From assembly GCA_946886925.1 (NCBI GenBank), contig CAMPJQ010000035.1, positions 1-11,843 of the forward strand: DNA of 11,843 nucleotides, given 5' to 3'. The position numbers and the translations under genes are program-made. The first letter of the stretch is position 1, and each line of letters opens with the position of its first letter. Of the stretch, positions 1 to 7,000 are shown piece after piece. Source of the stretch: an uncultured Terrimonas sp. (lineage in GTDB: Bacteria; Bacteroidota; Bacteroidia; Chitinophagales; Chitinophagaceae). Below the pieces are notes generated by a model. It did not search any database. It saw only the letters and a list, made by a program, of their open reading frames with translations, and was not told where the DNA came from.

Positions 1-1
1 C

Positions 2-145
2 CTTAATATCAAACCGCATGAAAACTTCATGATCATCCCGGAATTTCGCTTAGACAGCGCCGAAGATCCCATATTTACAAAAAATAACGGTAACGGTGTA
101 AAAAGCACAGGGTCATTTGTGCTGGCAGCCATTTTTAGTTTTTAG
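2..145 (+). CDS. C-terminal end of an outer-membrane beta-barrel (porin-like) protein, 5' partial
   Basis: An open frame enters from the left edge and runs 47 codons to TAG at 143-145. The readable end includes NFMIIPEFRLDSAEDPIF and finishes LAAIFSF. A closing strand of alternating hydrophobic residues with a terminal Phe is the usual signature of an outer-membrane beta-barrel recognised by the BAM machinery. The 'IIPEFR.D....PIF' wording resembles the end of the putative porin family (OmpL-like, BBP2) common in Bacteroidota; that family assignment is from memory and not certain. The gene faces ppc tail to tail, with a 182-bp gap. Too little is present to say what it transports. Confidence 0.6.
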   Translation, partial: LNIKPHENFMIIPEFRLDSAEDPIFTKNNGNGVKSTGSFVLAAIFSF

Positions 146-227
146 AGAATCCCATACGATTTTACAGGGTGCAGGTCTCAGGCTTTAGGGCGTGCATAAA
201 CTTTTTCACAGGGCAAGCAATCGTTAC

Positions 228-251
228 AGCCGTCCATTTCTATGGATGGCT
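228..251. terminator. Hairpin between convergent genes, possible bidirectional terminator
   Basis: AGCCGTCCAT, loop TTCT, ATGGATGGCT gives a 10-bp stem with one G-T position. It sits 82 bp after the porin-like stop and 76 bp beyond the ppc stop on the other strand. On the plus strand it is followed by TTATAACTT, a poor U-tract, and on the minus strand by no U-tract. The position between converging genes favours a terminator, but the weak tail leaves this uncertain. Confidence 0.35.
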
Positions 252-292
252 TTATAACTTCTGCCTCTTACACCTCATACCTTAACCCCATC

Positions 293-320
293 CCTGTAAC
301 CTGCAACTTGCAACCTATAC
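293..320. repeat. Short degenerate 7-bp tandem repeat
   Basis: CCTGTAA, CCTGCAA, CTTGCAA and CCTATAC follow each other directly, giving four heptads of a C-Y-T-G-Y-A-A type. Fainter seven-base periodicity may reach back to about 271. It fills the end of the spacer just before the ppc stop codon (minus strand). No function is apparent. Confidence 0.5.
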
Positions 321-327
321 TCCTCCC

Positions 328-2907
328 TTACGCAGAGTTTCTTCCCGCGTTGATAATACCGAAAGAACAACGCATTACTAATTTTTCAAGAGTTTGTTTA
401 TGCGGCGATTCGGACGCATTTTCTTCCAGTTCCCGCACTTTGGTAATGGCATATTGCTGTATGGTTACCAGCGGCAGCACGATCCGTTCCCGCATTTGAA
501 CGGAAAGCTGCTCTACCGGATAATCTGCCATGAGCTCATTTTTGCCGGTGAGGCGAAATACATATTGTTTGGTGAGTTCATATTCCTCAAATATCTTATT
601 CCATATTTCTCCGTATACGGGATGATTGGAAAGAAAGCGGGTCATAGGAAAAAAGCTCTTTTTCATAGACATTTCGCAGTTGGCGATCAGCGTTTTAATG
701 AAAGTAGATTTCTCGTAGAGCTTTTTCACTTCTTCCCACCTCCCCTCTTCGTCCATTTTTTTAAACGCAGTGCCCACTCCATAATACCCGGTTACATTTT
801 GCTTTAGCTGGCTCCATGAACCAACAAAAGGGATAGCACGCAGGTCTTCCAAAACCAACTTGGCCGAACCACCTCTCTTTGCCGGGCGGCTGCCTATATT
901 GGTTGCTCCATAAAACCTTAGCGGACTTGCATGACCGAGGTACTCCAGGAAATTAGGATGAGTCTTCAGTTCTAAGTAAGCAGTAAGGCTTTTTTCGGCC
1001 AATTGCTGTATCAGTTCCTTTTCAGCATCCTGAAGAATAATTTTCTGGGAAGCAAACAGTTCATTTGAAATGCCTGCGTTGATCAATTGTTCAATATTAA
1101 ATTGTGCAGATTCAATAGTACCAAAATTAGAACTTACGGTTTGTCCCTGTATGGTTAACTGAATTTCTTCATTGGCTATATTTTTTCCGAGAGAGGCATA
1201 AAACTTATGCGTTTTTCCACCGCCTCTTGCGGGTGGGCCACCTCTGCCGTCAAAAAATATTACATCAATATCATAAGCCCTTGATATTCGGGTAAGTTCT
1301 TCTTTAGCCTTGTATATACCCCAGTTGGCCATAAGGTAACCGCCGTCTTTGGTGCCATCGGAAAAGCCAAGCATGATGGTTTGCTTATTCCTGCGCAAAC
1401 GCAAATGTTCGCGGTAAGCCGGAAGTTCATACAGTTCTTTCATTATGCCGGCAGCGTTGTCAAGATCATCAACAGTTTCAAAAAGCGGCACTATATCCAC
1501 CAGCAGCGAACCTGCCTCCCACCCGCTCATCAACAGCAACCCGTATACCTCGATAACGGTCAGTGCGCTGTCGGCATGACTTATAACATACCGGTCGCAG
1601 CCTTCCACCCCGTTACTTGACTGTATATCTTTGATCGCCGCCATCACCTTAAGGGTATCCTTATGAATTTCATCGGTCAGCGCTTCACTGTCAACCAAAG
1701 TGCTAACCTTTATCAGCGCCTGTATTTTATCTCTCTCAGGCAAAGACAAATAATCAGTAGGAAGCGCTTTTGTCTTTTTTGCGATCTCCTCAATTATACT
1801 GGCGTGTACGGAACTATCCTGGCGCACATCCAATGATGCAAAATGCAATCCAAAAACCTCCACCTTATTGATCAGTGATTCAATCAGGTCCAGAAACAAC
1901 CCGTTGTGTTTGTGAATGAGTGTTTCTTTAATTTGCAAAAGGGTATTCAGGATTTCAGCTTTATTTATATCGCTTTTATATCCCGGGACAAAAAGATTAT
2001 TATACAACTTCTGTTCTAATTGCTGCAGTGGAACATCAACTCCTTTAAACGTAAGCCTGCGTTTCAGGCGGCGCACATCAAGGTAATATGACTTCATAAT
2101 GCTTTCGCGCAATGCACCCGCTACCCGCAAAGTGGTATCCGTTCTAACGTATGGATTCCCGTCCCTGTCTCCACCGGGCCAAAACCCCATGCGGATAACA
2201 GGATTATCGGCAGATACCACTTCAGGCAAATTTGTTTTCATAATTGAAATGATTCTCCCTGCAGCCTGGTAAAAAATATTTTCTAAGTACCACATTAAAC
2301 TGATCGCTTCATCATAGGGCGTTGGCTTTTTCTGCTTTAAAAAGGGTGTTTTTCCCAATTGCTGCAGGTACATGTTGATCTGGTTGATATTGTTTTCAGC
2401 AATAGCTCTTGTTAGATCATGAATGATACCCAAAACGGCGCCGGGGTAAAATTGTGTGGGATGGGCCGTAAGCACAAGCCTGATGCTAAAATCTTCCAGC
2501 TTTTTCTTCAGTTGAGTTTCATTGTCAAATTGTGCCACTTCCGACTGGAGCCCTTTAAGCGTACCCGGTCCATTCATATCATTAACCGTAGTAAAAGCGG
2601 CATCTTCCAGCGCATCAAATAATACTACCTGCCGCTCTACATATTGCACAAACCGGAACAACAGGTCTAACTTCTCTTCTTCTTTTGCATAGCCGGTATG
2701 CTTACTAAAAAAATCATCAATGATTTGTAGTGGGCTTTGGTGATTGGCATATCCTTCTTCACAATAGCTCAGTAACAGGGAGAGCAGGATACCGGTTTTT
2801 TCGATACGGTGAAAAGGTAAGGATGTAAACAGGCTGTTGTATATCTGAAACTTACGGCCTACAAGATTCTGAAACTGCGTTAACGCTGCGGAAGGAGAGC
2901 TTGGCAT
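328..2907 (-). CDS. ppc: Phosphoenolpyruvate carboxylase
   Basis: Cytoplasmic anaplerotic enzyme: PEP + bicarbonate gives oxaloacetate + phosphate. The 859 residues are close to the usual length (E. coli 883). Visible motifs in order are the catalytic-histidine motif LTAHPTQ (His149), GGDRDGNP (245-252), MLGFSDGTKDGG (512-523), the glycine loop FFDGRGGPPARGGG (551-564), GSRPAKRGG (672-680), and a C-terminus ending NAGRNSA. By eye, the four residues that bind the inhibitor aspartate in E. coli (R587, K773, R832, N881) have counterparts at R561, K750, R806 and N857, so feedback inhibition by aspartate is plausible. The loop reads PPARGG where E. coli-type enzymes differ; I believe this is a lineage variant. 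The ATG at 2905-2907 begins MPSSPSAALTQFQNLVG; no closer alternative is convincing. The gene is transcribed away from the thr operon, whose precursor it supplies. Confidence 0.96.
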   Translation of the reverse strand: MPSSPSAALTQFQNLVGRKFQIYNSLFTSLPFHRIEKTGILLSLLLSYCEEGYANHQSPLQIIDDFFSKHTGYAKEEEKLDLLFRFVQYVERQVVLFDALEDAAFTTVNDMNGPGTLKGLQSEVAQFDNETQLKKKLEDFSIRLVLTAHPTQFYPGAVLGIIHDLTRAIAENNINQINMYLQQLGKTPFLKQKKPTPYDEAISLMWYLENIFYQAAGRIISIMKTNLPEVVSADNPVIRMGFWPGGDRDGNPYVRTDTTLRVAGALRESIMKSYYLDVRRLKRRLTFKGVDVPLQQLEQKLYNNLFVPGYKSDINKAEILNTLLQIKETLIHKHNGLFLDLIESLINKVEVFGLHFASLDVRQDSSVHASIIEEIAKKTKALPTDYLSLPERDKIQALIKVSTLVDSEALTDEIHKDTLKVMAAIKDIQSSNGVEGCDRYVISHADSALTVIEVYGLLLMSGWEAGSLLVDIVPLFETVDDLDNAAGIMKELYELPAYREHLRLRRNKQTIMLGFSDGTKDGGYLMANWGIYKAKEELTRISRAYDIDVIFFDGRGGPPARGGGKTHKFYASLGKNIANEEIQLTIQGQTVSSNFGTIESAQFNIEQLINAGISNELFASQKIILQDAEKELIQQLAEKSLTAYLELKTHPNFLEYLGHASPLRFYGATNIGSRPAKRGGSAKLVLEDLRAIPFVGSWSQLKQNVTGYYGVGTAFKKMDEEGRWEEVKKLYEKSTFIKTLIANCEMSMKKSFFPMTRFLSNHPVYGEIWNKIFEEYELTKQYVFRLTGKNELMADYPVEQLSVQMRERIVLPLVTIQQYAITKVRELEENASESPHKQTLEKLVMRCSFGIINAGRNSA

Positions 2908-3245
2908 GAGTTACTGTACTTAATGATTAAATTCGTCAGGATAGTTGTAAGATCAGCCTTCGCTGCCGTAAAGCAACGATGCCAAACAGATTTTTAATTG
3001 ACAGGCAAACGTCTTTTAAAGGCATGAAATTAGTCAAAAAAAAAGGAATTGATCATTGCATTAAATATTTTTAACTAAAATCGCGGTATTTTGTGCAGCT
3101 TATAAAGCAAATCCCCCAAATTGTTGTTCATAAATACATTTGTATGGAATCTAAATTGTGGAGGCAGAGATAGCTTTATATTATGTGTGTGTGGAAGCAG
3201 GCTGTGTTGATTAAAGGGTACGCAAGGATAATTTTCACCATTTTG
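2908..3245. other. Divergent ppc-thr intergenic region, upstream part
   Basis: AT-rich stretch without a convincing gene. It holds the ppc leader, an A9 tract at 3036-3044, and a perfect Bacteroidota -7 box TACATTTG (3135-3142, plus strand) that lacks a -33 box at the usual distance. A second candidate for the thr operon, GTTG-N19-TAATTTTC, lies at 3206-3236. A 36-codon hydrophobic ORF starts at 3183; see findings. No riboswitch, tRNA or repeat was recognised here. Confidence 0.5.
3006..3038 (-). promoter_or_regulatory. Possible ppc promoter
   Basis: Read on the minus strand, TTTG (3035-3038) is followed after 21 bp by GACGTTTG (3006-3013). This compares with the Bacteroidota consensus TTTG-N~19-TAnnTTTG, but the first T of the -7 box is missing. 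It would give a 5' UTR of roughly 90 nt, containing a 6-7 bp hairpin at about 2961-2978 (CGTTGC, loop, GCAGCG on the minus strand). A second partial -7 box, TCTGTTTG, lies at 2983-2990. The evidence is weak. Confidence 0.25.
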
Positions 3246-3276
3246 TTTGCTATTGTCCAATTCTGTTTTACCTTCG
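3246..3276 (+). promoter_or_regulatory. Candidate promoter of the thr operon
   Basis: TTTG (3246-3249), a 19-bp spacer, then TACCTTCG (3269-3276), which matches the Bacteroidota pattern TTTG-N19-TAnnTTTG except at one position. Transcription would start near 3283, about ten bases before the leader-peptide ATG at 3293 and just before the 11-bp stem that begins at 3289. A rival candidate lies 40 bp upstream (3206-3236), so the choice is not settled. Confidence 0.45.
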
Positions 3277-3288
3277 GCAACTCAAAAC

Positions 3289-3466
3289 AGTAATGGTACA
3301 GTACAAATTAAATACATTTCCTTCCGCTGCTGCATATACTACAGCAGGTACCATTATTATTACATCAACGACAACCCTCATTTGAGGGTAAATTGCACGC
3401 ATATAATACTTTGGGCTACAGGGCTGCGATTATCTGAAAAGATACGGGGACCGGTATAATAATAAT
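3289..3466 (+). promoter_or_regulatory. Putative thr attenuator RNA: alternative stems around the leader peptide
   Basis: Pairings read from the sequence: (A) 3289-3299 with 3348-3358, 11 consecutive pairs including one G-U, joining the leader start codon to its Thr/Ile codons; (B) CTGCTG 3327-3332 with CAGCAG 3342-3347, directly abutting A; (C) ACCCTC 3374-3379 with GAGGGT 3384-3389, loop ATTT, covering the leader stop codon; (D) ATTATTATTA 3353-3362, the Ile codons plus one base pair, with TAATAATAAT 3457-3466, which ends 17 bases before the thrA ATG. A and D share bases and exclude each other. A small hairpin with a GAAA loop lies at 3431-3444. No GC stem followed by a U-tract is present. 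Which stems form is inference. Confidence 0.5.
3293..3385 (+). CDS. thrL: Threonine operon leader peptide (attenuation leader)
   Basis: A 30-codon ORF, ATG 3293 to TGA 3383-3385. Residues 15-30 read YTTAGTIIITSTTTLI. The whole peptide has 8 Thr (positions 8, 16, 17, 20, 24, 26, 27, 28) and 4 Ile (21-23, 30); residues 20-28 are Thr or Ile at eight of nine positions. The next gene is thrA, whose pathway makes threonine and feeds isoleucine. E. coli thrL has the same logic: scarce Thr- or Ile-tRNA stalls the leader ribosome and raises thr expression. The peptide itself would have no other role. There is no Shine-Dalgarno sequence, as is normal in this phylum. I infer the function from composition and position; no homologue has been compared. 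The symbol is used by analogy with E. coli. Confidence 0.8.
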   Translation: MVQYKLNTFPSAAAYTTAGTIIITSTTTLI

Positions 3467-3482
3467 TATCAAATACAAATAT

Positions 3483-5927
3483 ATGCAGGTGTTGAAATTC
3501 GGCGGTACTTCGGTAGGAAGCGCCGATAATATTAAGAGGGTAATATCCATTGTAAAAGAAAGATTAGAAAAAGATAAAACGATCATAGTAGTTTCTGCAT
3601 TGGGGGGAACCACTGATGCATTGCTTAATTCGGGATTAATGGCAGCCGCAGGTAACGAGCAATATAAAGAAGAACTCCAACACATTGAACAAAGACACTT
3701 AGACACGGTAAAATTATTGATACCCGTACAGCAGCAGAGCAGCGTATTGAGCATGGTTAAAAAATTGTGCAACGACATTGAAGATATTTGTAATGGTGTT
3801 TTTTTATTGGGTGAATTTTCCGCAAGAACCCGCGACCGGATGGTAAGCTATGGTGAACTGACTTCCTCACAGATCATTGCCGCAGCTTTTAATACTGCAG
3901 GAATAACCACTGCATGGAAGGATGCGAGAACATTGATACAGACCAATGCCAATTTTGGCAATGCAACGGTAAATGTGCCGGTTACCGGCAAACAAATCAC
4001 GGATTATATTACCACCTGCAAAGAACCTTTGACGGTAGTGCCGGGTTTTATTGCCGCCGATGAAAATAATGAAACGACCACTTTAGGGCGCGGAGGCTCC
4101 GACTATACCGCTGCTATTCTGGCAGCGGCAACAGATGCCACCGCCCTTGAAATATGGACCGATGTATCGGGCATGATGACTGCCGACCCCCGCTGGGTAA
4201 GCAGCGCCCGGGTTATTTCTTCCATTTCTTACCAGGAAGCCATGGAACTTTCCCACTTTGGCGCTAAGGTGCTTTACCCGCCAACCATTCAACCCGTTTT
4301 GCGTAAGGCCATCCCCGTGGTAATAAAAAACACTTTCGCTCCTGGTGATGCTGGAACTATTATCCAGCAAAAAGCCTCAACAAACGGCAATGCCATACGT
4401 GGTATTTCCAGCATCAGTAATATCGCGCTCTTTAGCCTCGAAGGAAGTGGAATGGTGGGTGTGCCCGGCTTTTCGAGAAGGTTATTTGAGGCATTATCGG
4501 ATGCGCAGATCAACGTTATACTCATTACACAGGGTTCTTCGGAGCACTCCATTTGTGTTGGCGTTGAAGCCGCTTCTATTCATAAAGCCAAAGCGGTGGT
4601 GGAAACTGAATTTGAACATGAAGTATTGGTGGAAAAGGTACAGCCTCTGCTGGTAGAAACAGAACTGTCTATCGTTGCTTTGGTTGGAGAAAACATGAAA
4701 AGCCATCCCGGGATAAGCGGAAAAATGTTTGGTGCATTGGGAAGGAACGGGGTTAACGTGCGGGCCATTGCACAGGGCTCTTCTGAGCGGAATATATCTG
4801 CTGTAGTGGCTACAAAAGATGTGCGCAAAGCCATCAATGTGCTGCATGAAGAGTTTTTTGAAACGACCAATAAACAAATTCACCTCTTTATTGCCGGCAC
4901 AGGCAATGTGGGCAGCAAGTTGCTGCAGCAATTGCAGCAACAACAGGACTGGCTGGCAAAGCACCTGCGCCTTAACGTTAAGGTTACAGGACTGGCCAAC
5001 AGCCGGAAGATGATAATAGATGATAATGGTATTGATTTTAACCAGTGGAACGAAAAATTGCAGGGAGGAGAAGAAGCCGATATAGAAGCCTTTGTAAATA
5101 TCATTATCGGTAAAAACTTCCGCAACGCCATTTTTGCAGATATGACGGCAAGTGATGCAGTGGCAAAAGTGTACGACAGGCTATTGCAAAAAAGCGTTTC
5201 TATAGTGGCCTGCAATAAAGTGGCAGCCTCATCATCGTACGCTTACTACAGAAAATTAAAGGACCTGGCAAGGTCATACAACTGCCTTTACCTGTTTGAA
5301 ACCAATGTAGGCGCTGCATTGCCGGTAATAGGAACATTGAATGACCTGATGCGAAGTGGCGATAAAATTAACCGCATTGAAGCGGTGCTGAGCGGTACGC
5401 TGAATTTTGTTTTTAATCATTATAATGGTGAAGTGAGCTTTGCCGAAGTGGTAAAACAGGCACAGGAAGAGGGCTATACGGAGCCTGATCCGCGTTTGGA
5501 TTTGAGTGGTACAGATGTAATGCGCAAAATACTGATACTGGCGCGTGAATCGGGAGAGCAATTAGAAATGGAAGACATAACCTGCAACGGCTTTTTACCG
5601 GAAAGCTGTATGAAGGGCGATGTAAAGGCATTTTATAAAGAAATGGAAAGGCATGAGCCTCATTTCAAAAAACTCTATGATGATGCATCAGCAGCAAACA
5701 GCAAGCTTAAGTTTGTAGCAAAGTTTGAAAAAGGGAAAGCTGTTGTGGGTCTGGAACATATCGCTCCCCGGCACGACCTATATCATTTATATGGAAAAGA
5801 CAATGTAGTATTGTTTTACACAGCGCGCTACCCCAGCCAGCCTTTGGTTGTAAAAGGAGCAGGTGCAGGCGCAGAGGTAACCGCATCGGGCGTGTTTGCT
5901 GATATTATAAGAGCAACGGCTTCGTAG
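3483..5927 (+). CDS. thrA: Bifunctional aspartokinase / homoserine dehydrogenase
   Basis: Catalyses two steps of the aspartate pathway: phosphorylation of aspartate (first), and NAD(P)H-dependent reduction of aspartate semialdehyde to homoserine (third). The 814 residues match the fused ThrA type (E. coli 820). The kinase domain spans about 1-297, with KFGGTS at 5-10 and LGRGGSDYTA at 201-210. Two ACT-type regulatory regions follow (about 313-390 and 394-460, each with an I.QGSSE.(N/S)I motif), as expected for allosteric control by threonine. The dehydrogenase starts with the nucleotide-binding GTGNVG (472-477) and contains ACNKVA (576-581), GTLNFVFN (638-645) and EPDPRLDLSGTDVMRK (667-682). 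D673, D678 and K682 match the catalytic Asp/Lys set of the family. The start ATG lies 97 bases past the leader-peptide stop in an A/T-rich, SD-less context. It is the first structural gene of the thrABC operon. Confidence 0.97.
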   Translation: MQVLKFGGTSVGSADNIKRVISIVKERLEKDKTIIVVSALGGTTDALLNSGLMAAAGNEQYKEELQHIEQRHLDTVKLLIPVQQQSSVLSMVKKLCNDIEDICNGVFLLGEFSARTRDRMVSYGELTSSQIIAAAFNTAGITTAWKDARTLIQTNANFGNATVNVPVTGKQITDYITTCKEPLTVVPGFIAADENNETTTLGRGGSDYTAAILAAATDATALEIWTDVSGMMTADPRWVSSARVISSISYQEAMELSHFGAKVLYPPTIQPVLRKAIPVVIKNTFAPGDAGTIIQQKASTNGNAIRGISSISNIALFSLEGSGMVGVPGFSRRLFEALSDAQINVILITQGSSEHSICVGVEAASIHKAKAVVETEFEHEVLVEKVQPLLVETELSIVALVGENMKSHPGISGKMFGALGRNGVNVRAIAQGSSERNISAVVATKDVRKAINVLHEEFFETTNKQIHLFIAGTGNVGSKLLQQLQQQQDWLAKHLRLNVKVTGLANSRKMIIDDNGIDFNQWNEKLQGGEEADIEAFVNIIIGKNFRNAIFADMTASDAVAKVYDRLLQKSVSIVACNKVAASSSYAYYRKLKDLARSYNCLYLFETNVGAALPVIGTLNDLMRSGDKINRIEAVLSGTLNFVFNHYNGEVSFAEVVKQAQEEGYTEPDPRLDLSGTDVMRKILILARESGEQLEMEDITCNGFLPESCMKGDVKAFYKEMERHEPHFKKLYDDASAANSKLKFVAKFEKGKAVVGLEHIAPRHDLYHLYGKDNVVLFYTARYPSQPLVVKGAGAGAEVTASGVFADIIRATAS

Positions 5928-5932
5928 ATGCA

Positions 5933-5954
5933 TCAATTTGAAATTTCAAATTGA
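5933..5954. repeat. Perfect 22-bp palindrome between thrA and thrB
   Basis: The core CAATTTGAAATTTCAAATTG (5934-5953) equals its own reverse complement, and one more T/A pair extends it on each side. As RNA it could form a 9-bp stem with an AATT loop. It begins five bases after the thrA stop codon and is followed by a related AT-rich stretch (CAAATTACAAATCTCAAA, 5968-5985). Low-complexity spacers of this kind are common in Bacteroidota, so it may be repeat-derived rather than an operator. Confidence 0.7.
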
Positions 5955-5991
5955 ATGTTCAGCATATCAAATTACAAATCTCAAACCCATC

Positions 5992-6942
5992 ATGCATTTG
6001 AAAGCGATAGCGTCAGCAAGAAATAAATCAATAACTGTTCACTCTCCCGGCACGGTAGCCAATATTGTATGCGGATTTGATGTGCTTGGACTGGCTTTGA
6101 ACGATCCTTATGATATAATGACGGTAAAACTCATTGAAGAACCTGTGGTGGTTATTCATAATGTTGATGATTATGGATTACCCACCGATCCTCAAAAGAA
6201 TGTAGCAGGCGTTGCGCTTTTGGAAATGATTGACAGGCTGGACAGTAAGATAGGATTTGATGTTACCATCGAAAAAAAAATAATGCCTGGCAGCGGCATT
6301 GGCTCAAGCGCAGCCAGTTCAGCAGGCGCGGTGGTGGCTGCCAATCATTTGCTGGATAATGTTTTCAGCAATGCTGATCTGGTGCAGATGTCCATGCTGG
6401 GTGAAAAACTGGCATCTGGTGTTAAGCATGCCGATAATATAGCACCCTGTATTTATGGTGGTGTTACGCTTATCCGCAGCATTCATCCGCTGGATGTAAT
6501 CAGCGTTCCCTCTCCTCCTCTGTACGTTACACTGGTTCATCCGCAAATAGAAGTACGCACCGAAGATGCCAGGCAGATACTGAGAAAACAAATACTATTG
6601 AAAGATGCCATTAAGCAATGGGGCAATATTGCGGCGCTGGTTACAGGTTTAATGAAAAGTGATTATGATCTTATCAGCCGTTCTCTCGAAGATGTGCTGA
6701 TTGAACCTGTAAGAAGCATCCTTATTCCTGCTTTTGCTGAAGTAAAATCCAGGAGTTTGGAAGCCGGTGCCTTAGGTGGTGGCATATCGGGATCGGGGCC
6801 CTCCATATTTATGCTCAGCCGTGATGAAACAACTGCAAAGGTGGTTGAAAAAACAATGCAGGAAACATACACCAATACCGGGATCGCTTTTCATACTTAT
6901 GTTACAACCGTAAATATGGAAGGGGTTAAAGTAAAGAATTAA
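5992..6942 (+). CDS. thrB: Homoserine kinase
   Basis: ATP-dependent phosphorylation of homoserine to O-phosphohomoserine, the fourth step towards threonine. It is a GHMP-kinase family protein. From ATG 5992 it is 316 residues, near the family's usual 300-320. It shows the N-terminal HSPGTVANIVCGFDVLG region (17-33), the ATP-binding glycine/serine motif PGSGIGSSAASSAGA (99-113) and the C-terminal motif GALGGGISGSGPSIF (259-273). The frame stays open upstream to a TTG at 5938, but those 18 codons are encoded by the palindromic spacer and resemble nothing in the family, so ATG 5992 is preferred. The gap to thrA is 64 bp and to thrC 58 bp, consistent with one operon. Confidence 0.95.
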   Translation: MHLKAIASARNKSITVHSPGTVANIVCGFDVLGLALNDPYDIMTVKLIEEPVVVIHNVDDYGLPTDPQKNVAGVALLEMIDRLDSKIGFDVTIEKKIMPGSGIGSSAASSAGAVVAANHLLDNVFSNADLVQMSMLGEKLASGVKHADNIAPCIYGGVTLIRSIHPLDVISVPSPPLYVTLVHPQIEVRTEDARQILRKQILLKDAIKQWGNIAALVTGLMKSDYDLISRSLEDVLIEPVRSILIPAFAEVKSRSLEAGALGGGISGSGPSIFMLSRDETTAKVVEKTMQETYTNTGIAFHTYVTTVNMEGVKVKN

Positions 6943-7000
6943 CACGTCACTTTATGAATTCAAATAACCATTGCGTTTATAAAGAGCAGTAACAATTACA

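Noticed and set aside
394..807. 137-codon plus-strand ORF antisense to ppc
   Set aside because: Phe/His/Arg-rich shadow of the ppc 3' region, with no independent support.
3075..3260. 61-codon minus-strand ORF in the ppc-thr gap
   Set aside because: No recognisable domain, composition typical of random AT-rich reading, and it covers the most promoter-like DNA of the region.
3247..3459. 70-codon plus-strand ORF starting at TTG, overlapping the thr leader
   Set aside because: Non-ATG start, Cys/Tyr/His-rich nonsense-like composition, and it is out of frame with the Thr/Ile-rich leader that explains the same bases better.
3386..3482. Intrinsic terminator between the thr leader and thrA
   Set aside because: The stems present (3431-3444 with a GAAA loop, and a weak ATAC/GTAT stem at 3442-3457) are short, and none is followed by a run of U.
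4494..4964. 156-codon minus-strand ORF inside thrA
   Set aside because: Shadow of the thrA coding strand; Cys/His/Phe-rich with no family resemblance, and thrA is fully accounted for by conserved motifs.
5938..5991. N-terminal extension of thrB from TTG 5938
   Set aside because: The added 18 codons are translated palindromic spacer, start with a rare codon and have no counterpart in the homoserine kinase family. ATG 5992 gives a normal length.
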